Below, piece after piece: positions 35,500-45,330 of a DNA stretch of 64,000 nt (position 1 is the first letter of the stretch; each line of letters opens with the position of its first letter). Below the pieces are notes generated by a model. The model was given only the letters and a program-made list of their open reading frames with translations. It ran no database searches and had not been told where the DNA came from. Position numbers and translations under genes: made by a program. This DNA is from an uncultured Lachnospiraceae bacterium (GTDB taxonomy: Bacteria > Bacillota > Clostridia > Lachnospirales > Lachnospiraceae), in contig CAMWHJ010000002.1 in NCBI GenBank assembly GCA_947174015.1, forward strand, positions 1 through 64,000, read 5' to 3'.

Positions 35500-36402
35500 T
35501 TACCCTTGTTCAATATGAACCGAAAGCTGGTTGTACGGAATGGAAATTCCTGCTTCATCAAAAGATAACTTGATATTCTCCGTTAAATGCCATTTCACTG
35601 CCCAATATTCCTTTGTGGGAACCCACACATGAATTCCCAGCATCACGGCACTGTCGGCCAAATTATCTACAAAAATGTCAATGGGCTTATCCTTTAAGAC
35701 AGACTCTTCTCTCACAATAAGCTGTTCTAAGCACTTTTTAGCCTCTAAAATATTGGCATCATAAGAGATTCCCACACTGATATCTACTCTGCGCTCTTCC
35801 TGTCCGGTTACATTCACAATATTGGAATTCATCAGGGTACCGTTGGGAATCATTATTACCTTGTTATCGTTGGTTAAAAGCTTAGTATAGAAAATCTGAA
35901 TCTGCATTACCGTTCCCTCAAAGCTGCCATCCACGATAAAATCGCCTATCTTAAAGGGCTGTAAAATTAGAATAAGCACACCGCCTGCAAAGTTTGACAA
36001 GCTGCCCTGCAGTGCAAGACCAATGGCCACACCTGCCGAACCCACCAAAGTCACAATGGAGGTGGTCTGAATCCCCAATTTCCCGGCAATTATCATAACC
36101 AGCACCAGATACAAAAGCACTCTCAGCAGAGAATCAATAAACTGTTCCACTCCCTTGTCTGCACTGGAACGTTGTAAGGAACGTCTTATAATCTTTCGAA
36201 TCAAGGAGATAATCTTCTTTCCAATAAAGAAAATTATTATGCAAATCAAAATATTGATTCCGAAATCAATAATCCCCGGTATATAACCCTGCAGAGTCTC
36301 CATCAGCACACTGGGCTTTACATCTTCTATGGTAAGGTTAGAAAGTTCATCCACCTGCTGGGCAATCTGGGTTTCGAGACTTTCTTCCGCTAATAAATAC
36401 AT
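35500..36402 (-). CDS. MscS-family mechanosensitive channel
   Basis: A 300-aa small-conductance channel. Three membrane helices end with the pore-lining TM3, TLVGSAGVAIGLALQGSLSNFAGG, followed by the beta domain (IGDFIVDGSFEGTVMQIQIFYTKL, MIPNGTLMNSNIVN) and a C-terminal domain. It releases solutes on hypo-osmotic shock. The ATG at 36402 is preferred because AAAGGAG lies 5-6 nt upstream; the longer frame from 36456 would overlap glgB. It lies 22 bp downstream of glgB. Confidence 0.9.
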   Translation of the reverse strand: MYLLAEESLETQIAQQVDELSNLTIEDVKPSVLMETLQGYIPGIIDFGINILICIIIFFIGKKIISLIRKIIRRSLQRSSADKGVEQFIDSLLRVLLYLVLVMIIAGKLGIQTTSIVTLVGSAGVAIGLALQGSLSNFAGGVLILILQPFKIGDFIVDGSFEGTVMQIQIFYTKLLTNDNKVIMIPNGTLMNSNIVNVTGQEERRVDISVGISYDANILEAKKCLEQLIVREESVLKDKPIDIFVDNLADSAVMLGIHVWVPTKEYWAVKWHLTENIKLSFDEAGISIPYNQLSVHIEQG

Positions 36403-36424
36403 ACTTGCTCCTTTCTTTTTTCTG

Positions 36425-38623
36425 TTAGGAAAGAACTCTTTCAAAGATAGATACACTTAACGGTGCCAGCTTTACCCTCAGGCAATAGGCTCTCTCATCA
36501 CATTCTTCTTCTCTTGCGGTCTTTATGTTGGCATTGACTCCATGAGTTCCACAAAATGCCTTGTCATCACTGTTAAAAATTTCACGATATTGTCCCGGAT
36601 AAGGTACACCGATTTTGTAATTTTCCCGATGTACCGGAGTAAAGTTACAAATCACCAGCAAATCCTCTTCCGGTTTGCTGCCTTTTCGCAAAAATACGCT
36701 AAGGGTTTCATTAATAGCCGTGTTGTTAATCCACTCTAAGCCCTGATTTTCCTCCTCCAACTCATATAATGCAGGATATGTTTGATACAGCTCATTTAGT
36801 ACAGAAATCATTTTCATCACACCGGCATTTTTTTTCTTTTTCAAAAGCTTCCACTCCGGTGTAAGACTTTCACACCACTCATACTCTCCGGCTGTTTCGT
36901 TGCCCATAAAGGTAAGTTTTTTCCCTGGATGTACCATTTGATAGGCATACATCAGACGAAGGTGTGAAAATCTTGCATCCCCCTCCCCTGTCATTTTATT
37001 CAGCATAGAATGTTTGCCATGTACCACCTCATCATGGGAAAACGGCAACATATAATGTTCGTTGCAGGCATACACCATAGTATTCAGAAATTCATTGTAA
37101 TAGCCCTTTCGGAATAATGGATCACAGCCAAAAAAGCGAAAAGCTTCGTTCATAAACTCAAAATTCCACCGGTAATCAAAGCCCAAACCTTCTTCTCCCA
37201 GCGGTGCAGTAATGTTTCCAAAGAGCGTAGACTCCTCCGCAATCATCAATACATTGGGGTTCCGTTTCTTTATAATAGAATTTAAGTGCTTGATAAATTC
37301 TATTCCCTCCAAATTTTCACTGCCGCCATAAATGTTTGGTGTCCAATCGCCATCTAAACGGTCATAGTCATGATAGAGCATGGAGGACACTGCATCCACC
37401 CGAAGCCCATCTACATGAAACTCCTCCACCCAATACAGGGCATTGGCAATGAGGAAATTGCTGACTTCCTTTTTTCCATAATCAAAAGCATAAGTTCCCC
37501 AGCGCTTATGCTCCCGGCGGTTTTCCAATGAGGGTTCATAGAGCGGATATCCATTAAAACACATAAGCCCGTCCCCATTTTTTGGAAAATGTGCCGGAAC
37601 CCAGTCTAAGATTACCCCAATCCCTGCCTTGTGAAGCTCATCAATAAAATATTTGAAATCATTAAATGAACCAAAACGGCTGGTGGGAGCATAGTACCCG
37701 GTGGTTTGATAGCCCCATGATTCGTCTAAAATATGTTCCATCACCGGCATAATTTCCACATGGGTCATATGTAATTCACTCACATGTGAAATAACCATAG
37801 GTGCCAACTCCCGATAATTGTAAAAGGTCTTCTTACCCTTTTTCTGAAAGGAACCAAGATGCAGCTCATAGACAGAAATGGGCTGCCTGTGATAGTCTGT
37901 TGTCTCTCTCTTTTTCAGCCATGCACTGTCACTCCATTTATATTTCTCTGTCTCCCCTACCACAGAACAGGAGTTCGGGCGAAGTTCAAAAGTATTGGCA
38001 TAAGGATCCGATTTTAAAAGAACTAGCCCGCCCCGCATTTTAATTTCATATTTGTAAATATCTCCCTCCTTTGCCTCTGGCACAAAGAGTTCAAAAATAT
38101 CACTATCGGATACCCGCTGCATCTGGTGGCGTCTGCCGTCCCAGTGATTAAATTTTCCTACTACGCTGACCCGCACAGCCTTTGGCACCCAAACTGCAAA
38201 TTGTACTCCAAAAACTCCGTCCCGCACCATGGGATGTGCTCCCAGCACCTGATATATCTCATAATGAATACCAGCAGAAAATTTTACACAATCTTCACCT
38301 GTAATCAACGGTTCAAAACGATAACTGTCTTCTATCTGGATTTCTTCTTTTCCTTCTGTAACCAGAAAACGGTAATTCATCTTCTTCTTGCCCGGAATAA
38401 ATACCGCATAAAACCCCTCTTCATCCACCTGTTCCATAGGATATATCTTGCCAGTGTCCTTAAATTTTACTTTCACATCACTTGCCTGTGGCTGAAAGGT
38501 TTGTATCAGCATTCCTTTTTTTACTGGAAATGCACCTAAAATTCTCTGAGGCTTGTCCTCTTCTGAGTACACCACAGATTCAATTTTAGGCCAATTCATC
38601 AAATCATATAGTTTATCTGTCAT
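36425..38623 (-). CDS. glgB: 1,4-alpha-glucan branching enzyme
   Basis: A 732-aa GH13 enzyme that forms alpha-1,6 branches in glycogen. An N-terminal carbohydrate-binding (CBM48) region around FGVQFAVWVPKAVRVSVVG is followed by the catalytic barrel with GLRVDAVSSM (nucleophile Asp), IAEEST (acid/base Glu) and FSHDEVVHGK. The start is ATG at 38623, 7 nt from GGAGGG. No other glycogen gene is close. Confidence 0.93.
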   Translation of the reverse strand: MTDKLYDLMNWPKIESVVYSEEDKPQRILGAFPVKKGMLIQTFQPQASDVKVKFKDTGKIYPMEQVDEEGFYAVFIPGKKKMNYRFLVTEGKEEIQIEDSYRFEPLITGEDCVKFSAGIHYEIYQVLGAHPMVRDGVFGVQFAVWVPKAVRVSVVGKFNHWDGRRHQMQRVSDSDIFELFVPEAKEGDIYKYEIKMRGGLVLLKSDPYANTFELRPNSCSVVGETEKYKWSDSAWLKKRETTDYHRQPISVYELHLGSFQKKGKKTFYNYRELAPMVISHVSELHMTHVEIMPVMEHILDESWGYQTTGYYAPTSRFGSFNDFKYFIDELHKAGIGVILDWVPAHFPKNGDGLMCFNGYPLYEPSLENRREHKRWGTYAFDYGKKEVSNFLIANALYWVEEFHVDGLRVDAVSSMLYHDYDRLDGDWTPNIYGGSENLEGIEFIKHLNSIIKKRNPNVLMIAEESTLFGNITAPLGEEGLGFDYRWNFEFMNEAFRFFGCDPLFRKGYYNEFLNTMVYACNEHYMLPFSHDEVVHGKHSMLNKMTGEGDARFSHLRLMYAYQMVHPGKKLTFMGNETAGEYEWCESLTPEWKLLKKKKNAGVMKMISVLNELYQTYPALYELEEENQGLEWINNTAINETLSVFLRKGSKPEEDLLVICNFTPVHRENYKIGVPYPGQYREIFNSDDKAFCGTHGVNANIKTAREEECDERAYCLRVKLAPLSVSIFERVLS

Positions 38624-38701
38624 AGCTTTTCCCTCCATACATTATTGTATGCAAAATTCGAGCATATTTTACAATTATGATACTATATTCTGCACTTTTT
38701 T

Positions 38702-39301
38702 TCAACTTGAATAATTCTCTAAAAAGTCAAAAACCTCTTTTAAACCATCCAACTGCACTCCCGCATCTACCTGTACTTGAATTTCCGGTGGCAGGGAACT
38801 GTAAGAAATATCTGTCTCTGTGTAAATTTCACCGCTGTCCGTATAGTAAACAATAATATTGCCCTCCCCATCAAGCTTCACTTGATACCCCATGGCAACT
38901 TGGGAATCTTTATAGGTCTTTCGCAGCACCAGCTTATTGGAAGAAAAGCACACCATTGTAAAGTCGCATAAGCCTTTCTGTAAATCACTTTGGGAGGGCG
39001 ACTGAGCATACGCCTTGATTTTCTCCAACATTTCTTCTCTGGTGCAGCCTACGTATTCTGCGGGCATAGGAAGTTTTTCCTCTGTCAGCTGGTTCTGCTG
39101 CAAATCATAACTCTCCAAGATATAAACAGTCTGATCCGAGGTATACTTGTCTGTTTCAACTGCAGTTCTTTGGGTATCTTCTATATGCTCTGATTCCTGC
39201 TGATTTTCCTCATCTCTGGACATATAATATCCGGTCATATAAGAAGCACCGGCAGCCAGTGCCAGAAATAGTAAAAAGCTGATAATATAGGTCTTTTTCA
39301 T
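38702..39301 (-). CDS. BofC-like membrane-anchored protein
   Basis: A 199-aa protein with an N-terminal signal anchor (residues 4-25), an acidic linker and a C-terminal domain (LPAEYVGCTREEMLEKI..., KLVLRKTY, DGEGNIIVYY) resembling the BofC C-terminal domain of sporulation control. The assignment is from sequence feel only. The start is ATG at 39301 behind AGGAG. Neighbouring spoVB-like, yqfD and yqfC genes make a sporulation role plausible. Confidence 0.6.
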   Translation of the reverse strand: MKKTYIISFLLFLALAAGASYMTGYYMSRDEENQQESEHIEDTQRTAVETDKYTSDQTVYILESYDLQQNQLTEEKLPMPAEYVGCTREEMLEKIKAYAQSPSQSDLQKGLCDFTMVCFSSNKLVLRKTYKDSQVAMGYQVKLDGEGNIIVYYTDSGEIYTETDISYSSLPPEIQVQVDAGVQLDGLKEVFDFLENYSS

Positions 39302-39366
39302 ATCATTTCTCCTTTTCTTTCCCTATATTATCAGCCAAATTATTATATTTTATACAATTTTTTCCA

Positions 39367-41013
39367 TTAGATTAAATGAAGCTTCTGTGCTATTCCCACA
39401 ATCAAATATCCCTTAGGCAGTGAAAACAGCTCTTCTTCGGTAAATTCCTTTAATACCAGCAACAGTATACCATAAACTGCCACAGCCACCACCAACGCAA
39501 TCACGATGCTGACAGTATTACTGTCAATCAACTGTTCCAGTCCCAGATATACCAGATAAGACAATAAACCCATGGCAGCAGAGGCAATGATGGGAATCAC
39601 AAAAGTCTTATGAATTTCCTGCCGATAGCCGGTGGCTCGCCGGATGGCAATGGAATTTAGTATACACATCAACAGAGCAAAAAACACATTTCCAATGACC
39701 ATAGAATAAATACTTAAATCAGTAAATGCCACCAAAACATACACCAAGGCTACATGTAACACCAAGGAAATAAAGGCATTGGTCACCGGCACATTCATTC
39801 GATTTAACCCCTGTAAAATTCCATTGGATAAGGTGGACAGGGAATAGAATACTACCGCACTGGAGCCCGCCATCAAAAGCTGTGCTGGAAGTTCTCTGCT
39901 GTCATTAAATAGTAACTGCAGAATCGGTGAGCCCAACACTGCCAGCCCAACACTGCTGGGAATGGCAATGACCATCACAAACCGGATGGAAACATTTATT
40001 TTTTGCTGAATCAACCTTCGATCTCTGGCAGCAACTGCCGCTGTCAGACTGGGAATGGTGGAGGCAGCCATGGCACTTGCTATGGACACCGGCACATTGA
40101 CCAGCAGGCGGTATTTTCCGGTAAATACCCCAAACAACTCTGTATAATTCTTCACTCCCTTGGCACTCATTACATTACTAAAGATAATCTGATCAATAAA
40201 CGTACTGGAATTATATACGGCAGTGCTTAAAACTATCGGCACAATGGTGGAAAAAAGCAACAGATAAATTTCTTTGTAACTTTCCGTCTGTACTGTGATG
40301 TCCCGTGCCATTTTCCTGCGAAGTACCCGCTTGTAGGCAGCCATCATAAACAGCAAAAAACCCAGACCCACCAAAGCTCCGGCAAAGGTACCCAGCGTAC
40401 TTCCTGCCGCACCATAAGCTCCGGCATAATTTTCATTCTGCAAAATTTTAGCCACTTTACTGCCATAAGCAAAGAGATAGTAAGCAGCCACTATACTGAC
40501 TATTGCATTGACAATCTGCTCCACAATTTGGGAAACCGCTGTGGGCATCATAGTTCCTAATCCCTGACAATAACCTCGCAGAACGCCCATAATTGCCACA
40601 ATCAATATGGTGGGTGCCAACACACGCAAAGAAAAGGCTATCATGGAATCTTTCATAATGGTTCCGGCAATAAAATCTGCCAACAGAAATGTCACCGAAG
40701 CGATAAAGGTACCCACCACCAGTGCAAAAAACATACCTGCCTTAAAAATCTTATATGCGTTCTTATGTTCCTTATTATGTGTTCTCGCTGCCACCAGCTT
40801 AGAAATAGCCGTAGGCAGGGAATAAGAAGATATCAGCAGCATCATGGAATACACCTCAAAGGCAAAACCATAAAGTCCATTTCCATAATCTCCAATCACT
40901 CTGGTAACCGGAACGCGGTAAAGCAGTCCAATAACACGAGCCAATATGGAGGCAGTTGCAAGAATACTTCCCTGCACCACAAATCCTGTGCTGTTTGTCT
41001 TTTTCTGTCCCAT
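39367..41013 (-). CDS. SpoVB/MurJ-like polysaccharide flippase
   Basis: A 548-aa MATE/MOP-superfamily membrane protein with about 14 helices. It starts STGFVVQGSILATASILARVIGLLYRVPVTRVIG, typical of SpoVB/MurJ-like lipid flippases, with conserved LVAARTHNKEH and the later GILQGLNRMNVPV. It probably flips lipid II or a related precursor for cortex or wall synthesis. It follows ybeY by 14 bp. Confidence 0.82.
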   Translation of the reverse strand: MGQKKTNSTGFVVQGSILATASILARVIGLLYRVPVTRVIGDYGNGLYGFAFEVYSMMLLISSYSLPTAISKLVAARTHNKEHKNAYKIFKAGMFFALVVGTFIASVTFLLADFIAGTIMKDSMIAFSLRVLAPTILIVAIMGVLRGYCQGLGTMMPTAVSQIVEQIVNAIVSIVAAYYLFAYGSKVAKILQNENYAGAYGAAGSTLGTFAGALVGLGFLLFMMAAYKRVLRRKMARDITVQTESYKEIYLLLFSTIVPIVLSTAVYNSSTFIDQIIFSNVMSAKGVKNYTELFGVFTGKYRLLVNVPVSIASAMAASTIPSLTAAVAARDRRLIQQKINVSIRFVMVIAIPSSVGLAVLGSPILQLLFNDSRELPAQLLMAGSSAVVFYSLSTLSNGILQGLNRMNVPVTNAFISLVLHVALVYVLVAFTDLSIYSMVIGNVFFALLMCILNSIAIRRATGYRQEIHKTFVIPIIASAAMGLLSYLVYLGLEQLIDSNTVSIVIALVVAVAVYGILLLVLKEFTEEELFSLPKGYLIVGIAQKLHLI

Positions 41014-41027
41014 AGTAGTTCTCCTTT

Positions 41028-41525
41028 TTATCGTGTAATCCCCAGTTGCCTTAAAATCTCTTCCTGCTTTGCAAACATGACCTTCTCTTCCTCCGGTTCC
41101 ATATGATCATAGCCCATCAAATGAAGCATACTGTGGGCAATCAGAAAGGCAAACTCCCGCTGATAGCTGTGACCGTAGCCCAATGCCTGATCTTTCATCT
41201 TATCCAGCGAGATAATAATATCTCCCAGCATCAGTTCTCCGCTCTCCGGATGAAAACATTCCGGCTGCTGTTCTTCTATGGCATCAAAACATCCTGCCTT
41301 TGAGTACTCTACCATAGGAAAGGACAACACATCTGTGGCGGCATCTATGCTTCTGCATTCCTTATTGATTTCATGAATCTTGTCGTTATCAGTCAAAATC
41401 ACATTGACTTCACACTCATAGGGGCATGCTTCATAATCCAAGGCTGCATTTACCACCAGTTCTGCCAGTTCCCCATAGGAAATCCCTAAATCCAACGTAT
41501 ATTCTTCTTCCAGACTAATTGTCAT
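41028..41525 (-). CDS. ybeY: Endoribonuclease YbeY
   Basis: A 165-aa single-strand endoribonuclease for 16S rRNA maturation and ribosome quality control. The zinc site HSMLHLMGYDH is complete. The start is ATG at 41525, 8 nt from AAAGGA; a GTG directly before it is less likely. In the usual phoH-ybeY neighbourhood. Confidence 0.92.
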   Translation of the reverse strand: MTISLEEEYTLDLGISYGELAELVVNAALDYEACPYECEVNVILTDNDKIHEINKECRSIDAATDVLSFPMVEYSKAGCFDAIEEQQPECFHPESGELMLGDIIISLDKMKDQALGYGHSYQREFAFLIAHSMLHLMGYDHMEPEEEKVMFAKQEEILRQLGITR

Positions 41526-41547
41526 CACTTTCTTCCTTTCTGTGCAC

Positions 41548-41574
41548 GTAACTGTTTTGTACCTTCCCGGTTAC
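41548..41574. repeat. Solitary left-end hairpin of the MITE family
   Basis: The 27 bases begin GTAACTGTT, contain GTACCTTC and end GGTTAC, matching the left-end hairpin of the complete MITEs with a few changes. The stop codon of the HD-like gene (41571-41573) lies inside it. No right end is seen. Confidence 0.5.
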
Positions 41575-42746
41575 TCCTTCTCTTTGACCTTATCACATAA
41601 GCGTACAATTAGAAAATCTCTTAATAGTGCATAATCTCTCATGGAAAGCTCTGATTTATCCAAAAGCCCCCGATTGACCTTCTGCCGGATAATGGCATTT
41701 AAATAGACATCCTCAGCCGTTTCCCCCGCATATCCGGATTCCTTTGCAAGCACCAGTGTCTCTGTCACCAGAACAATACTTGCCTCTCTGGTCAAAGGTT
41801 TCTCACTTTCTGCTGCCAAAGACAGCACCACATCCACCATTCGTTTCGGCAGTTTTTTCCAGTATGCAGTTTCAATAAAAGGATCCACATAATTTTTCCC
41901 CAAAGTTCTTGCATAATTGTAATAATATATACTGCATTTTGTCAAAAGACTGTCTGCTCCCAGCATAGTTGCTGCTGTTGCTGCCAATGAAGCAGAGTCA
42001 GCGGCATGGTTATACACCCTGCGTTTTGTCTTAATCATGGCAGAAATAATTGCATATTCTGGCTTAATAATTTTATTCAATGTATAGTTTTCCTTGTTGC
42101 GGCTGCGATACAAGTAAGGAAATACCACAATTACCGCCAAAATATTTATCCCAGCTCCTATTAAAATATCAAATAGTATGTTGATCTTAAAGCGCTCTGT
42201 CCTAAAAAACACATAGACACACATGGTAAGTACATAGATGGAAAACATGGTAATCAAACCTGACATTACCTGCCTTTTCTTGGTAAGGCAGCTGCTGAAA
42301 TAGGCCGCAACAATACCGGCGATTAAGTAAAAGAGCAGGATTTCTATATGCATCCCTCCCCACAAAAACACCGTGCTAAGTATCACTGCATGTGCCGCAA
42401 TGGCAGGTACAATGCCGCAGACCACACCCATCATTACCGGAAGAACCAGTACCGTATCACAGTAATCTGGTTCGTACACCATAAATATGCCCAAAACCAA
42501 GCCAATACCATACACGATACTGATTTCCACCGGAGATATGGGATGGTATTCCTTTACGTTTATCACATCCGCAGCATAAGCAACAATAAAGGCTGTGCAC
42601 AGCACTAAGGAAAGTGCCATAATGGAAATGGTTTTCTGAATGCTCATATGAAGCAGGAAGAAAGGCACTCCTCCAGAAACTATTAACGTTTCTAAATACA
42701 CAGCCACCGCCATTTGTATATTCCTTTTTTCGGATATTTTTTTCAT
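41571..42746 (-). CDS. PgpH-like membrane protein with degenerate HD domain
   Basis: A 391-aa protein: about six to seven membrane helices (residues ~10-215), then a cytoplasmic domain aligned with the HD domain of 7TM-HD proteins such as PgpH, the c-di-AMP phosphodiesterase usually encoded between phoH and ybeY. The metal residues are gone: where the family has GTYHHS and YYHDIGK, this protein reads RRVYNHA and YYYNYARTLG. The large N-terminal extracellular part of PgpH is also missing. It overlaps phoH by 4 bases (ATGA). It is probably not a phosphodiesterase, perhaps a binding or structural relic. Confidence 0.7.
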   Translation of the reverse strand: MKKISEKRNIQMAVAVYLETLIVSGGVPFFLLHMSIQKTISIMALSLVLCTAFIVAYAADVINVKEYHPISPVEISIVYGIGLVLGIFMVYEPDYCDTVLVLPVMMGVVCGIVPAIAAHAVILSTVFLWGGMHIEILLFYLIAGIVAAYFSSCLTKKRQVMSGLITMFSIYVLTMCVYVFFRTERFKINILFDILIGAGINILAVIVVFPYLYRSRNKENYTLNKIIKPEYAIISAMIKTKRRVYNHAADSASLAATAATMLGADSLLTKCSIYYYNYARTLGKNYVDPFIETAYWKKLPKRMVDVVLSLAAESEKPLTREASIVLVTETLVLAKESGYAGETAEDVYLNAIIRQKVNRGLLDKSELSMRDYALLRDFLIVRLCDKVKEKE

Positions 42747-43732
42747 CTTGCCGTTCCCCCACGCTTTGGCTTCGACTGCTTACTCTCATAATCCTCATAT
42801 GCTTTTACAATTTTCTGTACCAAGGGATGGCGCACCACATCCTTGCTTGTCAAGCTGCAGAAAGCTATCTCGTCCACCTTCTTAAGCACCCGCTCTGCCA
42901 TCTCAAGACCAGACTTCTGATCCTTTGGCAAATCCTTTTGGGTAGCATCTCCGGTGATCACCACCTTAGATCCAAAGCCGATTCGGGTTAAAAACATCTT
43001 CATCTGTGCTGGTGTAGTATTTTGAGCCTCATCCAAAATAATGAAAGCATTATCTAGAGTACGTCCACGCATATAGGCAAGAGGTGCCACCTCAATAAGC
43101 CCTTTTTCCATATTTTTCAAAAAACTGTCCGCCCCCATAATCTGATATAAGGCATCATAAAGAGGACGCAAATAGGGGTCTACTTTGCTCTGTAAATCTC
43201 CCGGCAGAAATCCCAGCTTTTCTCCCGCTTCAATGGCAGGTCTGGTGAGAATGATTCTGCTGACTTCATCATTTTTGAAGGCGGAAATTGCCATGGCCAT
43301 GGCAAGGTAGGTCTTACCGGTACCGGCAGGACCAATACCGAAAACTATCATCTTGTCACGAATGGCATCTACATATTCCTTCTGTCCCAAGGTCTTTGGC
43401 TTAACAGGTTTCCCCTGAATGGTGTGACAGATACAGTCCTTGTCAATCTCCAGTATCTGCCCCTCCTTTTCCTCAAAGGTCAGGGACAGAATATAGTCCA
43501 CATTCTGCTCGGTAATTTGGTTGCCACGCTTTGAGAGAGCGGTAAGATTTTCAAAAATCGTCTGTGCCTTTTCCACCTCATGAGGTGTCCCTATCACATG
43601 AATCCCCTCTCCTCTTGTAACAATGGTTACATTTAAGGTATGTTCAATTTTCTTTATATAATGATCAAACTGCCCAAATACATTTTTCATGTGTTCCATG
43701 GGTATGTTAATTATCACTTCCTGATTCTCCAT
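42743..43732 (-). CDS. phoH: PhoH-family ATPase/ribonuclease-like protein
   Basis: A 329-aa cytoplasmic protein: an N-terminal KH-like region, then a P-loop ATPase with GIGPAGTGKTYLAMAMA and Walker B AFIILDEAQNTTPAQ, plus VVITGDATQKDLP. Its role in RNA metabolism is inferred from its constant pairing with ybeY. The start is ATG at 43732 behind AAAGGA; it overlaps the end of yqfD by 26 bases. Confidence 0.92.
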   Translation of the reverse strand: MENQEVIINIPMEHMKNVFGQFDHYIKKIEHTLNVTIVTRGEGIHVIGTPHEVEKAQTIFENLTALSKRGNQITEQNVDYILSLTFEEKEGQILEIDKDCICHTIQGKPVKPKTLGQKEYVDAIRDKMIVFGIGPAGTGKTYLAMAMAISAFKNDEVSRIILTRPAIEAGEKLGFLPGDLQSKVDPYLRPLYDALYQIMGADSFLKNMEKGLIEVAPLAYMRGRTLDNAFIILDEAQNTTPAQMKMFLTRIGFGSKVVITGDATQKDLPKDQKSGLEMAERVLKKVDEIAFCSLTSKDVVRHPLVQKIVKAYEDYESKQSKPKRGGTAR

Positions 43733-44960
43733 CAATTTGCTGTTCCTTTCCATCTATATTCAAGTCTATCGCTGTGGCTTCCTTGCGAATCCCCAGCTTT
43801 TCAATGGCTGTCAGCCTTCCACTGGCATGACAGGTATTTTTGTCTATTTCTATTGTAACATTATTTTGCTGAATTTGAACCCCTTTTTCTTCTAAACTTT
43901 CCATAAATTTTAAAAGACGCTCTTTTGCTTTTTGTTCTGCTTGTGCTTTTGTATATTTTTTTGTTTCGATGATGTCTTCGCAGACAGTCACACTCCCCAC
44001 AGATATCGGCAAATAGAAATTCTCTCCAATGGTAAGCTGATGAATATCTGATATGGTATGATAAGTATTGTATTTTATCCTATGACATCCTAAAATCACG
44101 GACTTTTGGTTCCATTTCAGATATAAGCCATACCTGTTGTTTCCTGTGACCGTTCGAAGCTTGTAATCTAAGGAAAAACTGTCTTCATAATTATAATTTA
44201 CTTTTCCGTAAATATCTGCATCCGCTGCCACATACTGATAATTGATAATTTCTTCTGCATCATCTGTAATGGGCAGTGCTGAACCCACCAGCAAATCCCC
44301 AGTCTTTACCACATCTCCCATTTGCACATAAGGTGTCCCTGCCCTGGTGATGATGCTGGTGATAATTGCCTCCTTGTTGGCATACAGATCACTGGGCTGA
44401 TTCTCTTGAATATGCTCCACTGAAGTGTCCGTATTCTCTTGAATATCTACAATAAGCCGAGTACCCACCAACTTTGCCGAAGTCCAAATAATATCATTGA
44501 ACTCCGCTCTCAGCAAAGTCTCTATCTCTTCACAGTTTACTTTAGATTTCCACATGCCATGCACTACCTGATGTTCTTCTAAAAACTGCAACAGCACATC
44601 ATCGGTTCTGCCCCGGTTGCCATTAAATTCTATCTGCCACACAAATAAAGATAAAATGTAAACAAATACTGCACAGGCTGCGATTCCTGCAAAAAACATC
44701 TTTCGTTTTCGATATTTATACAAGAAAAAGGGAAAACCGTGACGTTCCAAAATCCTTACGGTTACATTGGTTTTGCGAATAATGGTTTTCAGTTTGCGGA
44801 AAGCAGGAACACTTAGATACATCTCATAGCTGTGATCCTTGGGCATAATATTCCAAATAAGAATGCTGTTCTTACTACAAAGATTTAGAAACCGCTCCGG
44901 TGAACCGCCGGTAAGCCGGATACGCACATACCCTCTCAGAAATTTAAACAAAGCAAACAA
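43707..44960 (-). CDS. yqfD: Sporulation protein YqfD
   Basis: A 417-aa protein: a short cytoplasmic N-terminal domain (residues ~1-85), one membrane helix (FFAGIAACAVFVYILSLFVW) and a long outside domain. In B. subtilis yqfD is under the mother-cell sigma-E factor. The TTG at 44960 is the likely start, 6 nt after GGAGGG; the longer frame from ATG 45002 lacks a site. It is divergent from yqfC, with only 103 bp between them. Confidence 0.88.
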   Translation of the reverse strand: MFALFKFLRGYVRIRLTGGSPERFLNLCSKNSILIWNIMPKDHSYEMYLSVPAFRKLKTIIRKTNVTVRILERHGFPFFLYKYRKRKMFFAGIAACAVFVYILSLFVWQIEFNGNRGRTDDVLLQFLEEHQVVHGMWKSKVNCEEIETLLRAEFNDIIWTSAKLVGTRLIVDIQENTDTSVEHIQENQPSDLYANKEAIITSIITRAGTPYVQMGDVVKTGDLLVGSALPITDDAEEIINYQYVAADADIYGKVNYNYEDSFSLDYKLRTVTGNNRYGLYLKWNQKSVILGCHRIKYNTYHTISDIHQLTIGENFYLPISVGSVTVCEDIIETKKYTKAQAEQKAKERLLKFMESLEEKGVQIQQNNVTIEIDKNTCHASGRLTAIEKLGIRKEATAIDLNIDGKEQQIDGESGSDN

Positions 44961-45063
44961 AAGAGTCCCTCCAAAATCCGGCTTTCTACATACTATATGC
45001 ATGGGACTATTTTTTCATTCCTATGCATATAATGAATTAAATCAATTTCCAACCGGAGGAGTT
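44961..45063. promoter_or_regulatory. Divergent yqfD/yqfC promoter region
   Basis: An inverted pair ATATGCAT (44995-45002) and ATGCATAT (45023-45030) places a CATATA-type sequence facing each gene. CATATAAT toward yqfC and CATATAGT toward yqfD each resemble the sigma-E -10 element (CATACAAT). The matching -35 elements are not clear. Confidence 0.4.
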
Positions 45064-45330
45064 ATGAAAGGCAAATTGAAAGAAGAATTAACCGAATCCC
45101 TGAGGCTGCCCAAGGACTTAATGTTCGGAGCCGTGATTGTCACTGCCACCGGAGACAGAGAAATCTATATCGAAAACTATAAGGGGCTTTTAGAATACTC
45201 AGATGACAAAATCAAATTGCAAACCAAAACCTGTACTCTGACCATCTGCGGTAAAAATCTCGTCATCAGCTATTACACCAATGACGAGATGAAAATTATC
45301 GGCTGCATTGGATGTATCCGCTATTCCTGA
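45064..45330 (+). CDS. yqfC: YabP/YqfC-family sporulation protein
   Basis: An 88-aa protein with the YabP/YqfC fold pattern (SLRLPKDLMFGAVIVTATGDREIYIENYKGLLEY, LTICGKNLVISYY). The start is ATG at 45064 behind CCGGAGGAG. In most spore formers it is directly upstream of yqfD on the same strand; here it is divergent, and its 3' end overlaps the convergent pdp by 10 bases. Confidence 0.85.
   Translation: MKGKLKEELTESLRLPKDLMFGAVIVTATGDREIYIENYKGLLEYSDDKIKLQTKTCTLTICGKNLVISYYTNDEMKIIGCIGCIRYS

Noticed and set aside
44839..45063. N-terminal extension of yqfC to 44839
   Set aside because: It would be antisense to the yqfD start; CCGGAGGAG before ATG 45064 and family length fix the start.
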